From Isotricha intestinalis (taxonomy: Eukaryota; Ciliophora; Litostomatea; Vestibuliferida; Isotrichidae), in NCBI GenBank assembly GCA_023807065.1, contig JAJJLU010004669.1, positions 1-10,544 on the forward strand: a stretch of 10,544 nucleotides of DNA, written 5' to 3'. A program made the position numbers and the translations under genes. The notes below the pieces were generated by a model. It did no database searches, had not been told where the DNA came from, and saw nothing but the letters and a program-made list of their open reading frames with translations. Below, one piece after another: positions 1-8,246 of the stretch; positions within the stretch are counted from its first letter, which is position 1, and each line of letters opens with the position of its first letter.

Positions 1-117
1 AAAACTTATAGAAGTTCTAATGGATTTTTTTCTACTTCTTCTATTACTTTAATGCTTATTATTTTTTCTATTATTTATTTTGTTTTTTTCACTGGAAGTA
101 ATAAAAGAAGATATTAA
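1..117 (+). CDS. 3' end of a gene for a protein with a C-terminal transmembrane anchor (partial)
   Basis: Frame 1 is open from the first base to a TAA at 115-117, giving 38 residues; the start lies outside the window. The tail begins with a short Ser/Asn-rich polar stretch, then about 17-20 hydrophobic residues (around SITLMLIIFSIIYFVFF), then a short basic end, GSNKRRY. This is the layout of a single-pass anchor with a few positive residues on the cytosolic side, so the protein is probably a type I or tail-anchored surface or endomembrane protein. The coding strand favours T-ending codons (TCT, ATT, ACT), as do the 3' ends of several other genes here. The same tail recurs without a single difference that I can find at 3550-3666. 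The ectodomain, and therefore the function, cannot be seen. Confidence 0.6.
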   Translation, partial: KTYRSSNGFFSTSSITLMLIIFSIIYFVFFTGSNKRRY

Positions 118-224
118 ATAAATATTTAATTTTTAATTGAAAAAAATAAATTATTTTATTTTAATTTTATTTAATATTAAAATTGAATAATTTAATATTA
201 TATAATATATTTAGAAAAATCAGT
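1..224 (+). repeat. Left copy of long direct repeat (membrane-anchor gene end plus 3' flank)
   Basis: Bases 1-140 match 3550-3689 exactly when read by eye, at an offset of 3549. Recognisable similarity with substitutions and small indels continues to about 224 (right copy to about 3765). The exact block covers the last 39 codons, including the stop, and 23 bases of 3' flank. The repeat may extend left beyond the window edge. Confidence 0.85.
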
Positions 225-420
225 TAAAAAATATCAAAATATTTTATTGGTGGAAGTAATAAAATATAAAAAATAAAAAAAAATAATTTAAAACTCGCAA
301 TTTTAAAAGAATACCATTAAATTTAAAATAAAATTAAAATAATTATATTATTGAATTTTTTTATTTTATTTTTTTGGATTGAATTATTCTTACATATTAT
401 CTAAATTTTGACTTTTCAAA
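118..420. other. A/T-rich spacer between convergent gene ends
   Basis: This spacer separates the end of the membrane-anchor gene from the 3' end of the minus-strand NTPase-nuclease gene, so it should hold both 3' untranslated regions. Its first ~107 bases belong to the direct repeat. A short echo of the repeat (tggaagtaataaaa) occurs near 251-264, matching bases near 93-106. No open frame or RNA gene is visible. Confidence 0.6.
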
Positions 421-3366
421 TTATTCTAAATTAAATTTAAACGCATAAAATTTTTCTGTTTTTTTTATATTTAGATATATATAATTTGTTTCTACTTGAG
501 TAATAATTTTTTGTTCTTTATTTTTTTTTAAATTATCAACAACCAAATTCATTTTATATTCATAATAAGTAAGATTATTATTATTTTGATTAATAATAAT
601 TAGAAATATATCGTTTTCATTTGATGGTACTAAAAAGAAATAATTTATTTTCGGCATTGGAATATTAAAAAAATTTAAAAAATCATAAGCTCCAACAAAT
701 TTAATAGAACTAAAATTGAATATTATTTTTATATTATATAATATATCATTAATGACTTTTTTAATTGTTTCCTTTTTTGTATTCATTGTTAAAGATTCTT
801 CTAATCTAATTTTTTTTTTGTTTAATAAAGAATTTAATCCTTCTTCAATATAATTAGCATTATTTAATTTTTTTTTTATCATATAATCAGAAAAATTTTC
901 CATATATTGATCAATATTTATATCATTCATTATATTTATTGGAAGAATATTTTCAATGTTATCATCCAAATTAGAAAATTGATTAGGAATAAAATTAGAA
1001 ATTTGATTTAAATTTCGATTATAAAATTGATTTTCATAAGGTTCATAAAAAATATAATCTAATCCATTATTTTGACATCTTTCAACAATTTTTTTAAAAA
1101 ATTGTTTTCCTTCTTCTTTTTGTTTATCTAATAAAATGATAACAACATAATGCCAATATTTAATATTCATACCCATTAAATATTTAATATTTACAATCAT
1201 AGGTGCTAATACTTTCTTTAAATTATTCCTTGTTGAATCAAAATTACAATCATGTGAAGATCCTTCATCATAAGCTTTCATTTGAAAACCAATAAATGTT
1301 TTATTTTCTTTTTTTCCATAAACATAAGCTAAATCTATTTTTTTTCCTCTTTGATTTTTTTGATTAATAAAAATACTCATATCTCCTAATTTTATATTTC
1401 CATTAATGTAATATTCATCATTTAATGTACTTAAATATTGTAATTTATAATATTCAATGTTTTTATCATTATAATTTATGATATCATTTAGAGTTAATAA
1501 TAAATTTCTTCCTTTTAGCTCTTTATTTATTTCTTTTTTATCTTCAATAAAATCTTCTTTTTTAACTAAATATTTTGCTAAATTTGATTTTATTTCAAAT
1601 TTTATTATATCATCTAATTCATTTAATGAAAGTTCATTCATTTTTACTATTTCATTAACTTCTAAACAAATATGATCATCTGATTCAGGTAATTTCAATT
1701 TTCCTAATTTTAATGATTTACCTGAAAATAATTCAAAAAAATCTGCATTTGCAAAACCTGAATGTTCATTTTTTCTTTTAAATTGGTAAAATTCTTCTAA
1801 ATGTGTATTAATAATATTATTGATAATATTAATCATATAAGGAAAACTATAATTTATCATAAAATAATTATTTTCAAATTTGAATGTATAATATTTAAAT
1901 GAACATATTCTTGTAAATTCTTCTAATTTTTCATAATTTATTTTTTCATTTATATTTAAAAAAATATATCTCAAAGATTCTATCATTTTCATCATAATTA
2001 TTTCTTCTGATTTATCTTTTTCATTTATAATTTCATATAATTTTTTTAAATTATTTTCTATTTTTTTTTGAATTTCTGTTAAATCTTTATTCAATTTTTG
2101 AGTTACATTTTCTTCTTTTTCTAAATATTCGAATTTACTTTTATATTTAGGAATATAATTAAAATTATATAAAACATTATGATAAAGAGAATCTCCCTTT
2201 TTATTTTTATTATATAATTCATCTATATAAAAATAATAGTCTTGATTTTCTTCATTGAATTGAGTTAGAAAAAATATTTTTGATTTCCAAGATTTTATAC
2301 ATTCCTCTCTAATTTCTTTATCATTAGTTGAAGAACAAATTAATAATTTTACATTTTTATTTTTTTGTTTTGAGATTAATGATAATATATCTGTGTAAAA
2401 TTGTTTATCAATTGAATTATTTTTAAATTGATCTAATATAATTACTGAAGGTATCTCATCTTTAATTAAAAATTTAACTATTTCTTTTAAAGAGTAAAAA
2501 AAAGATTTTAATTTATTATTCTTTATAATAGTAGATAATTCAATTATTTGTTCTTCTTCTAATTCTAAATATTTACATGATTCTGTTATTATATTTTGAA
2601 TATTTACATTGTCATTTTTTTCTTTTAAAATTCTAATTGTTTTTAAATTATAATATAAAAAATTATTATAATATTTTGATAAAATAAAAAGAGTCATAGA
2701 TTTTCCAATACTAGAAGGTCCACAAATTTTCAAACAATAAATATTTTGTTTTGTTTTATACTGAATTATAAAATGTTTAAAAATATCTCTTTTATCAGAT
2801 CCCCAATATGTAAAATTTGATTTTATTTCAAATTTGAAAAATAATTCAAAAAATTTACTTAATTTATCTGGTTCAAGTATAGAATTATTTTGAGGATAAT
2901 TAGTTGTTATTTCTTCATTTTTATAATCATCATAATTCATAAAATCTTGTACTAAAATTATTTTATTTAAATTTACAAATTTTGCAATATAAAAAGATTC
3001 AAACATTAATTTAAATTCATATTTATTATTATCTATTAGTATATAAGGATTGTAATTATATTTTTGACAATATTCAAATAATTCATATGTTGAACAAATT
3101 GATAAATTGGAAGTATCAGTTTTTTCTTTATATAAGAAAATAAATTCAATAGGTATTAATTTAAAAAAAAATATATAAATAAAACCATTATATAGAATTA
3201 AGAAATAAGTTTGATAAACACAAATATCAATTTTTTTAAAAAAATTTTTTTTCTTAAAATTATCATATATATCTTTAAATTTGAGCATCTTTTCATTTAA
3301 TTTCATTGTTTTGTCATTTAAGTGCGTTTTTAAATTTTCATCCAGTTGGATAATATCCTCCTCCAT
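421..3366 (-). CDS. Large P-loop NTPase with PD-(D/E)xK-type nuclease motif, Crinkler/CR-effector-like
   Basis: An uninterrupted 981-residue frame. The start is the ATG at 3364-3366 (MEEDI), followed by a charged N-terminus and a hydrophobic, aromatic-rich stretch near residues 45-80. Walker A is GPSSIGKS at about residues 216-223. A Walker B-like strand, VIILDQF, has its Asp at residue 312 and is followed by a sensor-like strand, LLICSSTND. Near residues 678-697 are KKIDLAYV (D678) and GFQMK (Q695, K697), which fit the D...(E/Q)xK core of restriction-endonuclease-fold nucleases. A P-loop NTPase followed by such a nuclease is known from eukaryotic CR/Crinkler-type effectors and the mobile elements they are thought to derive from; the assignment is by architecture, not alignment. 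No signal peptide is obvious. It is the only long gene here without a frameshift, it lacks the A-to-T codon drift of its neighbours, and it sits between two direct copies of another gene's end. Confidence 0.7.
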   Translation of the reverse strand: MEEDIIQLDENLKTHLNDKTMKLNEKMLKFKDIYDNFKKKNFFKKIDICVYQTYFLILYNGFIYIFFFKLIPIEFIFLYKEKTDTSNLSICSTYELFEYCQKYNYNPYILIDNNKYEFKLMFESFYIAKFVNLNKIILVQDFMNYDDYKNEEITTNYPQNNSILEPDKLSKFFELFFKFEIKSNFTYWGSDKRDIFKHFIIQYKTKQNIYCLKICGPSSIGKSMTLFILSKYYNNFLYYNLKTIRILKEKNDNVNIQNIITESCKYLELEEEQIIELSTIIKNNKLKSFFYSLKEIVKFLIKDEIPSVIILDQFKNNSIDKQFYTDILSLISKQKNKNVKLLICSSTNDKEIREECIKSWKSKIFFLTQFNEENQDYYFYIDELYNKNKKGDSLYHNVLYNFNYIPKYKSKFEYLEKEENVTQKLNKDLTEIQKKIENNLKKLYEIINEKDKSEEIIMMKMIESLRYIFLNINEKINYEKLEEFTRICSFKYYTFKFENNYFMINYSFPYMINIINNIINTHLEEFYQFKRKNEHSGFANADFFELFSGKSLKLGKLKLPESDDHICLEVNEIVKMNELSLNELDDIIKFEIKSNLAKYLVKKEDFIEDKKEINKELKGRNLLLTLNDIINYNDKNIEYYKLQYLSTLNDEYYINGNIKLGDMSIFINQKNQRGKKIDLAYVYGKKENKTFIGFQMKAYDEGSSHDCNFDSTRNNLKKVLAPMIVNIKYLMGMNIKYWHYVVIILLDKQKEEGKQFFKKIVERCQNNGLDYIFYEPYENQFYNRNLNQISNFIPNQFSNLDDNIENILPINIMNDINIDQYMENFSDYMIKKKLNNANYIEEGLNSLLNKKKIRLEESLTMNTKKETIKKVINDILYNIKIIFNFSSIKFVGAYDFLNFFNIPMPKINYFFLVPSNENDIFLIIINQNNNNLTYYEYKMNLVVDNLKKNKEQKIITQVETNYIYLNIKKTEKFYAFKFNLE

Positions 3367-3510
3367 TTATATTTTTATTATATAAAAATTTATAAATAAT
3401 ATATTAATTACTTTTTTTTTAAATAAAAATTATCAATGTATTAAATAAAACATATAATATATATTTTTTAATAATCTTATTTACAATATATTATTAATAA
3501 TAATAAATAA

Positions 3511-3666
3511 ATCCAAATTGATTTTGAAGATGATTTTGTTGATGATGGAAAAACTTATAGAAGTTCTAATGGATTTTTTTCTACTTCTTCTATTACTTTA
3601 ATGCTTATTATTTTTTCTATTATTTATTTTGTTTTTTTCACTGGAAGTAATAAAAGAAGATATTAA
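3511..3666 (+). pseudogene. Orphan 3' fragment of the membrane-anchor gene
   Basis: The frame is open from 3511, just after an in-frame TAA, to the TAA at 3664-3666, giving 51 codons with no Met before the membrane segment. The last 39 codons are identical to bases 1-117. The 13 codons before them (IQIDFEDDFVDDG) are acidic and read smoothly into the tail, so they probably belong to the same parent gene, whose matching part lies left of the window. With no start and an upstream stop, this is a truncated gene end unless it is the last exon of a gene whose intron and earlier exons I do not recognise. It lies 144 bases upstream of the start of the NTPase-nuclease gene, on the opposite strand. 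Confidence 0.6.
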
Positions 3667-3765
3667 ATAAATATTTAATTTTTAATTGAAGAATTAAATT
3701 ATTTTATTTTAATTTTGATTTAATATTTAAAATAAATAATTTAATATAATTCATTTAGAATAATC
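3550..3765 (+). repeat. Right copy of long direct repeat (membrane-anchor gene end plus 3' flank)
   Basis: Bases 3550-3689 are identical to 1-140. From 3690 to about 3765 the copies diverge by substitutions and small indels but remain alignable, ending in a shared tttaga-aatc block. Exact identity, including synonymous sites, points to recent duplication or gene conversion. Confidence 0.85.
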
Positions 3766-4524
3766 TTTTGAAAAATAGATTTTATATTTTTATAATATTT
3801 ATTTTTAAATTAATTAATATAATTTAAAATTAAATTTTTACTCCATTTTTACATGAAAAAAAGAGATTATGTAATTAATATTAAAAAAGGAATTATTTCA
3901 ATTCTTTTAATTATGTGATATATAAAAGTAATATTTCAATATATATTATAATCCATTTTTTGCTTTTTAGAAAATAATGAATTAATTAAAATATATTTTA
4001 AAAGATATAAATATTATAATAAAAGAAATAAAGATAAAATTAAAATCAATATATTTAAATTCATCTGTTTTTAATTTCTTTAATAATATAATCCATTAAT
4101 ATTTCAGTAAAATATACTTTTACTAATTGTTCAAATTTCGAAGAACTTATTTCTTGATATTGAATTAAACTCTAGAAGATTTTGAATTAAAGAATAATTA
4201 AATATGTTATATTAAAGAAAAAATATTTTAAAATAATTGATTTTAATAATAAATAAGTAAAAAAAAAATAAAAAATATTATAAAAAAAAATAAATTAAAA
4301 AATATAAGAAAAAATTAAAATAGAATTATTAATTTCGTCATAATCTCCATTTTATTTTGATACATTTTTTCATTTGATTTAAATATAAAAAGAAGTTAAA
4401 TATGAAGAATAATGTATGTAAATTTAGAAAAATGTTTGAGATAATAAATAAATCTTTAAATTAGTGAAAATAAAAAAAGAAGAAATACATTTTTTTTAAT
4501 AAAATAAAATAAAACATTATAAAT
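3667..4524. other. Long A/T-rich spacer, probably holding decayed coding fragments
   Basis: These 858 bases lie between the orphan anchor fragment and the 3' end of the transglutaminase gene. The first ~100 bases are repeat-derived. Most of the rest is low-complexity A/T. The only stretch that looks protein-like is on the minus strand at 4061-4171 and is listed separately. I see no tRNA, rRNA or regular tandem array. Confidence 0.5.
4061..4171 (-). pseudogene. Possible remnant of a coding sequence
   Basis: Between an upstream TAG (4172-4174) and a TGA (4061-4063) the minus strand reads 36 codons with ordinary amino-acid composition. These include QYQEISSSKFEQLVKVYF and a hydrophobic/charged end, MDYIIKEIKNR. 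The mix of Q, E, S, V, L and K differs from the N/K/I/Y-only output of the surrounding A/T noise. There is no upstream start and no family I recognise. It could be chance. Confidence 0.2.
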
Positions 4525-5969
4525 TTATTTCATTTGATCATTTTCTTGATCATAACCTAAAAGTTGTAATTTATGTTCTCTTTGAAAATGACAATTACTA
4601 CAAGTAGAATAAATAACTTCAGATTTAATAAAAGTATCAAAAACATGACTTAAAGGTAATTTTCCTTCAAAAATTCCCCAAGTTGAATCTAAAGGAATCC
4701 ATTTATTATCAATAAAAGCAATAGTCCAAGCATGATAATTATCTAAAGGATTATTTAATAATTTTTCTTTTGAATTATATGCATAACCAGTTGTATAAAT
4801 TGCTTTAATTCCAATTGAATTTAATAATGCATTATATAATATTGAATAATGTTCACATACTCCTTTTAATTTATTTAATATTTCTTCTGGTGACATTCTT
4901 TTACCAAAATATTTCATATCATATTTCATATTTTTATAAACCCATCTTCCTAATTTTATATATTTTGGTTCATTTGATTTATCATTTATTAATATTTCTT
5001 TTGCTTTTTTTATTATTTTTGATGATTTATACATTTCTGGATAATATTCTTTTTTATAATAAAAATCCCAATTTGATTTTACTATATTTGAAAATTCTAC
5101 TTCAAATTTATAAAATATTTTCTTTGACATTAATGTATAACTTTCAAATATAAATTTATTATGTTTATCTATTATATTTACATTATCTATTTTTTCTGCT
5201 ACATTATTTGAAATATTATAACTTTTTATTTTATTATCTCCACCAATAAAATATTTTGGTGTTTCAAATTTTACTTTTATTATATCAAATATTGAATTTT
5301 TTATTATATAACCTTCTATATTTGCTTTCCATTTAGCTGAACCATAACCAACTATAATATAATCAGATATACCATTTTCATTTATTTTTCCTTTATATTC
5401 ATATAAATTATTCTCTTTTTTTTTTAAATACCATTTTTTGTACTAATACATGAAACATTATTTTTGCAATTTACTTCAATTAATCCTTCATTTCCTTTTC
5501 CAAAATTTAATGAAATATGTTCAAATCTATATAATTCAAATAAATTTGGATTATAAATTTTATAAGTTAATATTATATCAATTTCTTCTTCATTATATAA
5601 TTTAAAATTAAAGATAAATTTTTTATTTTTTAAAATACATTCTCCTTCTTTTTTTTTAAATTCTACATTTAATAAACTATATGTTCCATTTTTACCATAT
5701 GTTATTGTATATGTTGTATAATATTTATCTGATGGTAAATTATTTGCTTTTAATGTAAATGAATATTCATTTTCTTCTCCATCTGGAAGTAATGTTACTT
5801 TTAATATTGGATTTAATACTTCTAAAGATTTTGCTCCGAGAGTATTTTTTAATAAAGGAGAACTTAAATAATATTCTTCTATTTTTTTTTCTTCTTCTGG
5901 AATTATTGGTTGTGTTGATAATATTGATATTATTAATGAAATAAAAAGAGTTGAAAATAGTATTTTCAT
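4525..5969 (-). CDS. Secreted transglutaminase-like (papain-fold) protein, split by one frameshift
   Basis: Two minus-strand frames form one protein of about 480 residues. The first (5424-5969) starts MKILFSTLF, a clear signal peptide, followed by an acidic spacer and a beta-rich region. It ends at TAA 5424-5426. The second is open from 5442 to the TAA at 4525-4527; its first Met (5130) is internal, because the reading upstream of it continues as ordinary protein. The frames meet at a run of six A on the coding strand (5434-5439), where one more A would join them. The second part holds the transglutaminase-like triad: Cys in GVCEHYS (4855-4857), His in NYHAWT (4732-4734) and Asp in PLDSTWG (4687-4689). 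The region between, with IGIKAIYTTGYA, is typical of Transglut_core domains. The C-terminus has a CSNCH motif that could bind zinc. It is probably a secreted or lumenal cysteine peptidase or protein-modifying enzyme. Its substrate is unknown. Confidence 0.75.
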
Positions 5970-6653
5970 TTTTATAAATTTTTTTTTATTTTTTTTTTTG
6001 TAATTTATTATATGTAAATTATTATATGTTTTATTTTTGTTGATGTAATATAAAAAATAAATAATTAATTATTATCTAAAAAGTAGATTCAAAAAACAAA
6101 ATCAAAATAAAAACAATTAATATTATCAATATTATTATCAAAAAATAATACTTTCAACAAATAAAACTATTACTATTCTTAACATTAAAATTAAAAGTCA
6201 TTATCAAAAAATAAAAGTTAAATAAATATTAGAAATAATAAAAAATAAAATGAATTATATTTTAAAAACAAAACTAACCTTATATAATATATTTAATAAA
6301 AATGATTTTTCTATTCAATCAATTATTTTAGATATTTCAAAAAATGTTGTTGCTTATTTAATGAAGAATTTGAAAAATTAAAAAAAAGTCATAGAAATTT
6401 TAAATGATTTTAAAAAAAATTGATTTATTATATTATAGGAAATTTTTATCCTTGAGGAATTATTATAATTATTTTTAAACTCAACCATTAATTCCAATTT
6501 ATTAATTTAAAACATTATCATTTACAATTAAATTCGATGATTATTAAAGAACTTAAATATATGTAACAATTTCTTTTTTATTATATTTTTAATGGTTATC
6601 TTAATATTTAATGTTTAATAATTAAAAAATATTAAAAAAAAAATTTATATATT
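5970..6653. other. Divergent intergenic region between transglutaminase-like and phosphatase-like genes
   Basis: These 684 bases separate two divergently transcribed genes, so they should contain both promoters. T-rich and A-rich tracts lie next to the two starts. A 15-base direct repeat (attatcaaaaaataa) occurs at 6134-6148 and 6200-6214, but carries little weight in such biased sequence. The stretch 6250-6570 has a short open frame and further protein-like scraps in shifting frames (for example LKHYHLQLNS near 6508-6540), suggesting a decayed gene. No RNA gene is visible. Confidence 0.4.
6250..6381 (+). pseudogene. Short open frame, possible start of a decayed gene
   Basis: An ATG at 6250-6252 opens 43 codons ending at TAA 6379-6381. 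The second half (FNKNDFSIQSIILDISKNVV) has a more protein-like composition than the flanks. Beyond the stop, further protein-like scraps appear in other frames up to about 6570. I do not recognise a family. A chance open frame is quite possible. Confidence 0.2.
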
Positions 6654-7549
6654 TTGAAATTAATGAACGAAATAGAAAATATAGATGAATTAATAAAAAA
6701 AATAACTGAAGGTGAATTACTTTCAATTGAAGAATTTAATAAAGTATTTTCTAAAGCAAAAGAAATATTAGAACAAAGAAAAAATATAGCAATATTAAAA
6801 ACTCCTTTAATTATATGTGGTTGTATTAACGCTCATTTTGAAGAATTAAAAGATATATTTATAACATGTGGAAATATATCAGAAAACAAATATTTATTTT
6901 TAGGAGATTATGTTGGAATGGATTATCAACATTTATTTTATTAATTTTATATTTAATTAAATATCCAAATAATTTAACTTTACTTAGAGGAAATCATGAT
7001 TCAAGAATATTTTCTCAAATGTATGGATTATATGATGAATGTGTAAAAAAAATAACAAAAAAAGATGAAGGTATAGAAATTTATAATAAAATTAATGAAT
7101 TATTTGATTTACTTCAATTGTCTGCTGTTATTGATAATAAATATTTTTGTGTTCATGGTGGATTATCACCTGAACTTAAAAAAATAGAAGATTTAAATAA
7201 TTTAGAAAGAAAAAATGAAATTCCAGAAAAAGGAATTATTACTGATTTAATATGGTCAGATCCAAAAGAAGATGTTAATTATTTTGTTCCTTCATCAAAA
7301 GGTGCTGGTCAATTTTATGGTGAAAAAGCTGTTAATGATTTTATTCAAGAAAATAAAAATATTGAAATGATTATTAGAAGTCATGAATTAGTAGATAATG
7401 GATATAAATATCAATTTAATAATAAATTATTAACTGTTTTTTCTGCTCCTGATTATGCCGGAAGAGTAGATTTTAATATTGGAAGTGTCCTTAAAATTGA
7501 TGAAAATTATAAATTTAATTTTATTAAAATATGTGGACATAAAAAATAA
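6654..7549 (+). CDS. PPP-family phosphatase homologue (PP1/PP2A/calcineurin fold), frameshifted and probably inactive
   Basis: Two overlapping frames cover one PPP catalytic domain of about 298 residues, the usual core size. The first starts at ATG 6654 and runs in correct frame to about 6914. The second carries the rest from about 6917 to TAA 7547-7549. One missing base near 6914-6917 explains the break, since 896 bases is one short of 299 codons. Landmarks: CGCINAHF (6816-6839) stands where CGDIHGQF is expected; GDYV is retained at 6903-6914, but the following DRG is lost at the break; RGNHD (6986-7000), VHGGLSP (from 7151) and IIRSHE (RSH 7376-7384) are retained; SAPDYAG replaces the usual SAPNYC. 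In PP1 terms the Asp and His of motif 1 (metal site 1) are replaced by Cys and Asn, while the site 2 ligands Asn, His and His remain. I infer a pseudophosphatase or highly derived member rather than an active Ser/Thr phosphatase. Confidence 0.8.
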
Positions 7550-7901
7550 AATCTAATTTATAACAAATTTTAATTTTTGATTAATTATTTTTTTTATTTT
7601 CCAATTAAATAATTTTATAATATTTATTTTAATTTTTGATTTTCTTGATATTCATTATTAATATCAAAAAAAAAAGAATTTAAAAAAATTTTTTTTTGAA
7701 TTGATTTACTTTTTAAAATGATTATTTTAATTAAATTTAAAAAAAAAATTTGTAAAAATTATAATAAATATGAAATAATAAAAATATTATATTTAAAATA
7801 AATTTCTTTTTAAAAAAAAATATAAAAATTAAGATTTATTTTCATAACCAAAAAAAAAAATTGAAAAAATTATAAAAAAAAAATAGTCTTAAAAAGAAAA
7901 A
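7550..7901. other. A/T-rich spacer
   Basis: 352 bases of poly-A and poly-T tracts between two genes on the same strand. It should hold the 3' region of the phosphatase homologue and the promoter of the zinc-finger gene. I see no open frame, structured repeat or RNA gene. Confidence 0.6.
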
Positions 7902-8246
7902 ATGGATATGAAATGTGTAGTATGTAAAACTCCTTTAAAAGAATGTAAACTTCGTTTCACATGTCCTCATTTTATATGTAATCAATGTTTAGGAAGAGAA
8001 ATTCTTTTAAAAAAATTTTCTTTTTTAGAATCAACAAAAAATGTAATAATACCTTGTCCTTGTTTATCAGGAAAATTAGAAATATCATATAAAACTTGTT
8101 TAGAAAATTTAAAAGAATCACAAACAAAATTACAAACAAAAATATTATGTAAAGAACATAATATAAATGTAATAAATTATTGTTCAGATTGTAAACAAAA
8201 GATCAAATTGTATATCAAACTGAAAGATGGAGTGAAGAAGATTTAA
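7902..8246 (+). CDS. RING-type and truncated B-box zinc-finger protein, N-terminal part
   Basis: ATG at 7902 (MDMKC) follows an A-rich leader. Residues 5-54 give a RING-like ligand series: C5-x2-C8, C21-x-H23, C26-x2-C29 and C52-x-C54. C83-x2-H86-x7-C94-x2-C97 then matches the first half of a B-box; the second Cys/His set expected about 10-25 residues later is absent. From about 8199 the frame runs on for 15 codons of unconvincing sequence to a stop at 8244-8246. From 8195 another frame carries the end of a malectin domain. RING/B-box proteins are usually ubiquitin ligases or scaffolds, but only this start is present, so a function cannot be assigned. It is either the 5' end of a fused gene with the downstream kinase, or a truncated copy joined to it by deletion or misassembly. 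Ile is mostly ATA here and switches to ATT just past the join. Confidence 0.6.
   Translation: MDMKCVVCKTPLKECKLRFTCPHFICNQCLGREILLKKFSFLESTKNVIIPCPCLSGKLEISYKTCLENLKESQTKLQTKILCKEHNINVINYCSDCKQKIKLYIKLKDGVKKI

Noticed and set aside
1478..1675. Plus-strand open frame inside the NTPase-nuclease gene
   Set aside because: It is antisense to an intact coding gene, rich in Ser/Phe/Ile as expected from the complement of Lys/Asn/Glu codons, and has no recognisable motif.
4815..5153. Plus-strand frame of 112 Leu/Ile/Tyr-rich residues that could look like a membrane protein
   Set aside because: It is antisense to the transglutaminase-like catalytic domain; the hydrophobicity is an artefact of T-rich complement sequence.
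5759..5944. Plus-strand Leu-rich 61-residue frame
   Set aside because: Antisense to the signal peptide and N-terminal part of the transglutaminase-like gene; no independent support.
6134..6214. Two copies of attatcaaaaaataa as a possible regulatory or CRISPR-like repeat
   Set aside because: Only two copies, low complexity, and expected by chance in sequence this A/T-rich.
7550..7901. Poly-A/poly-T tracts as possible origin, centromere or telomere-related sequence
   Set aside because: Such tracts occur in every spacer of the window, and no ordered repeat unit is present.
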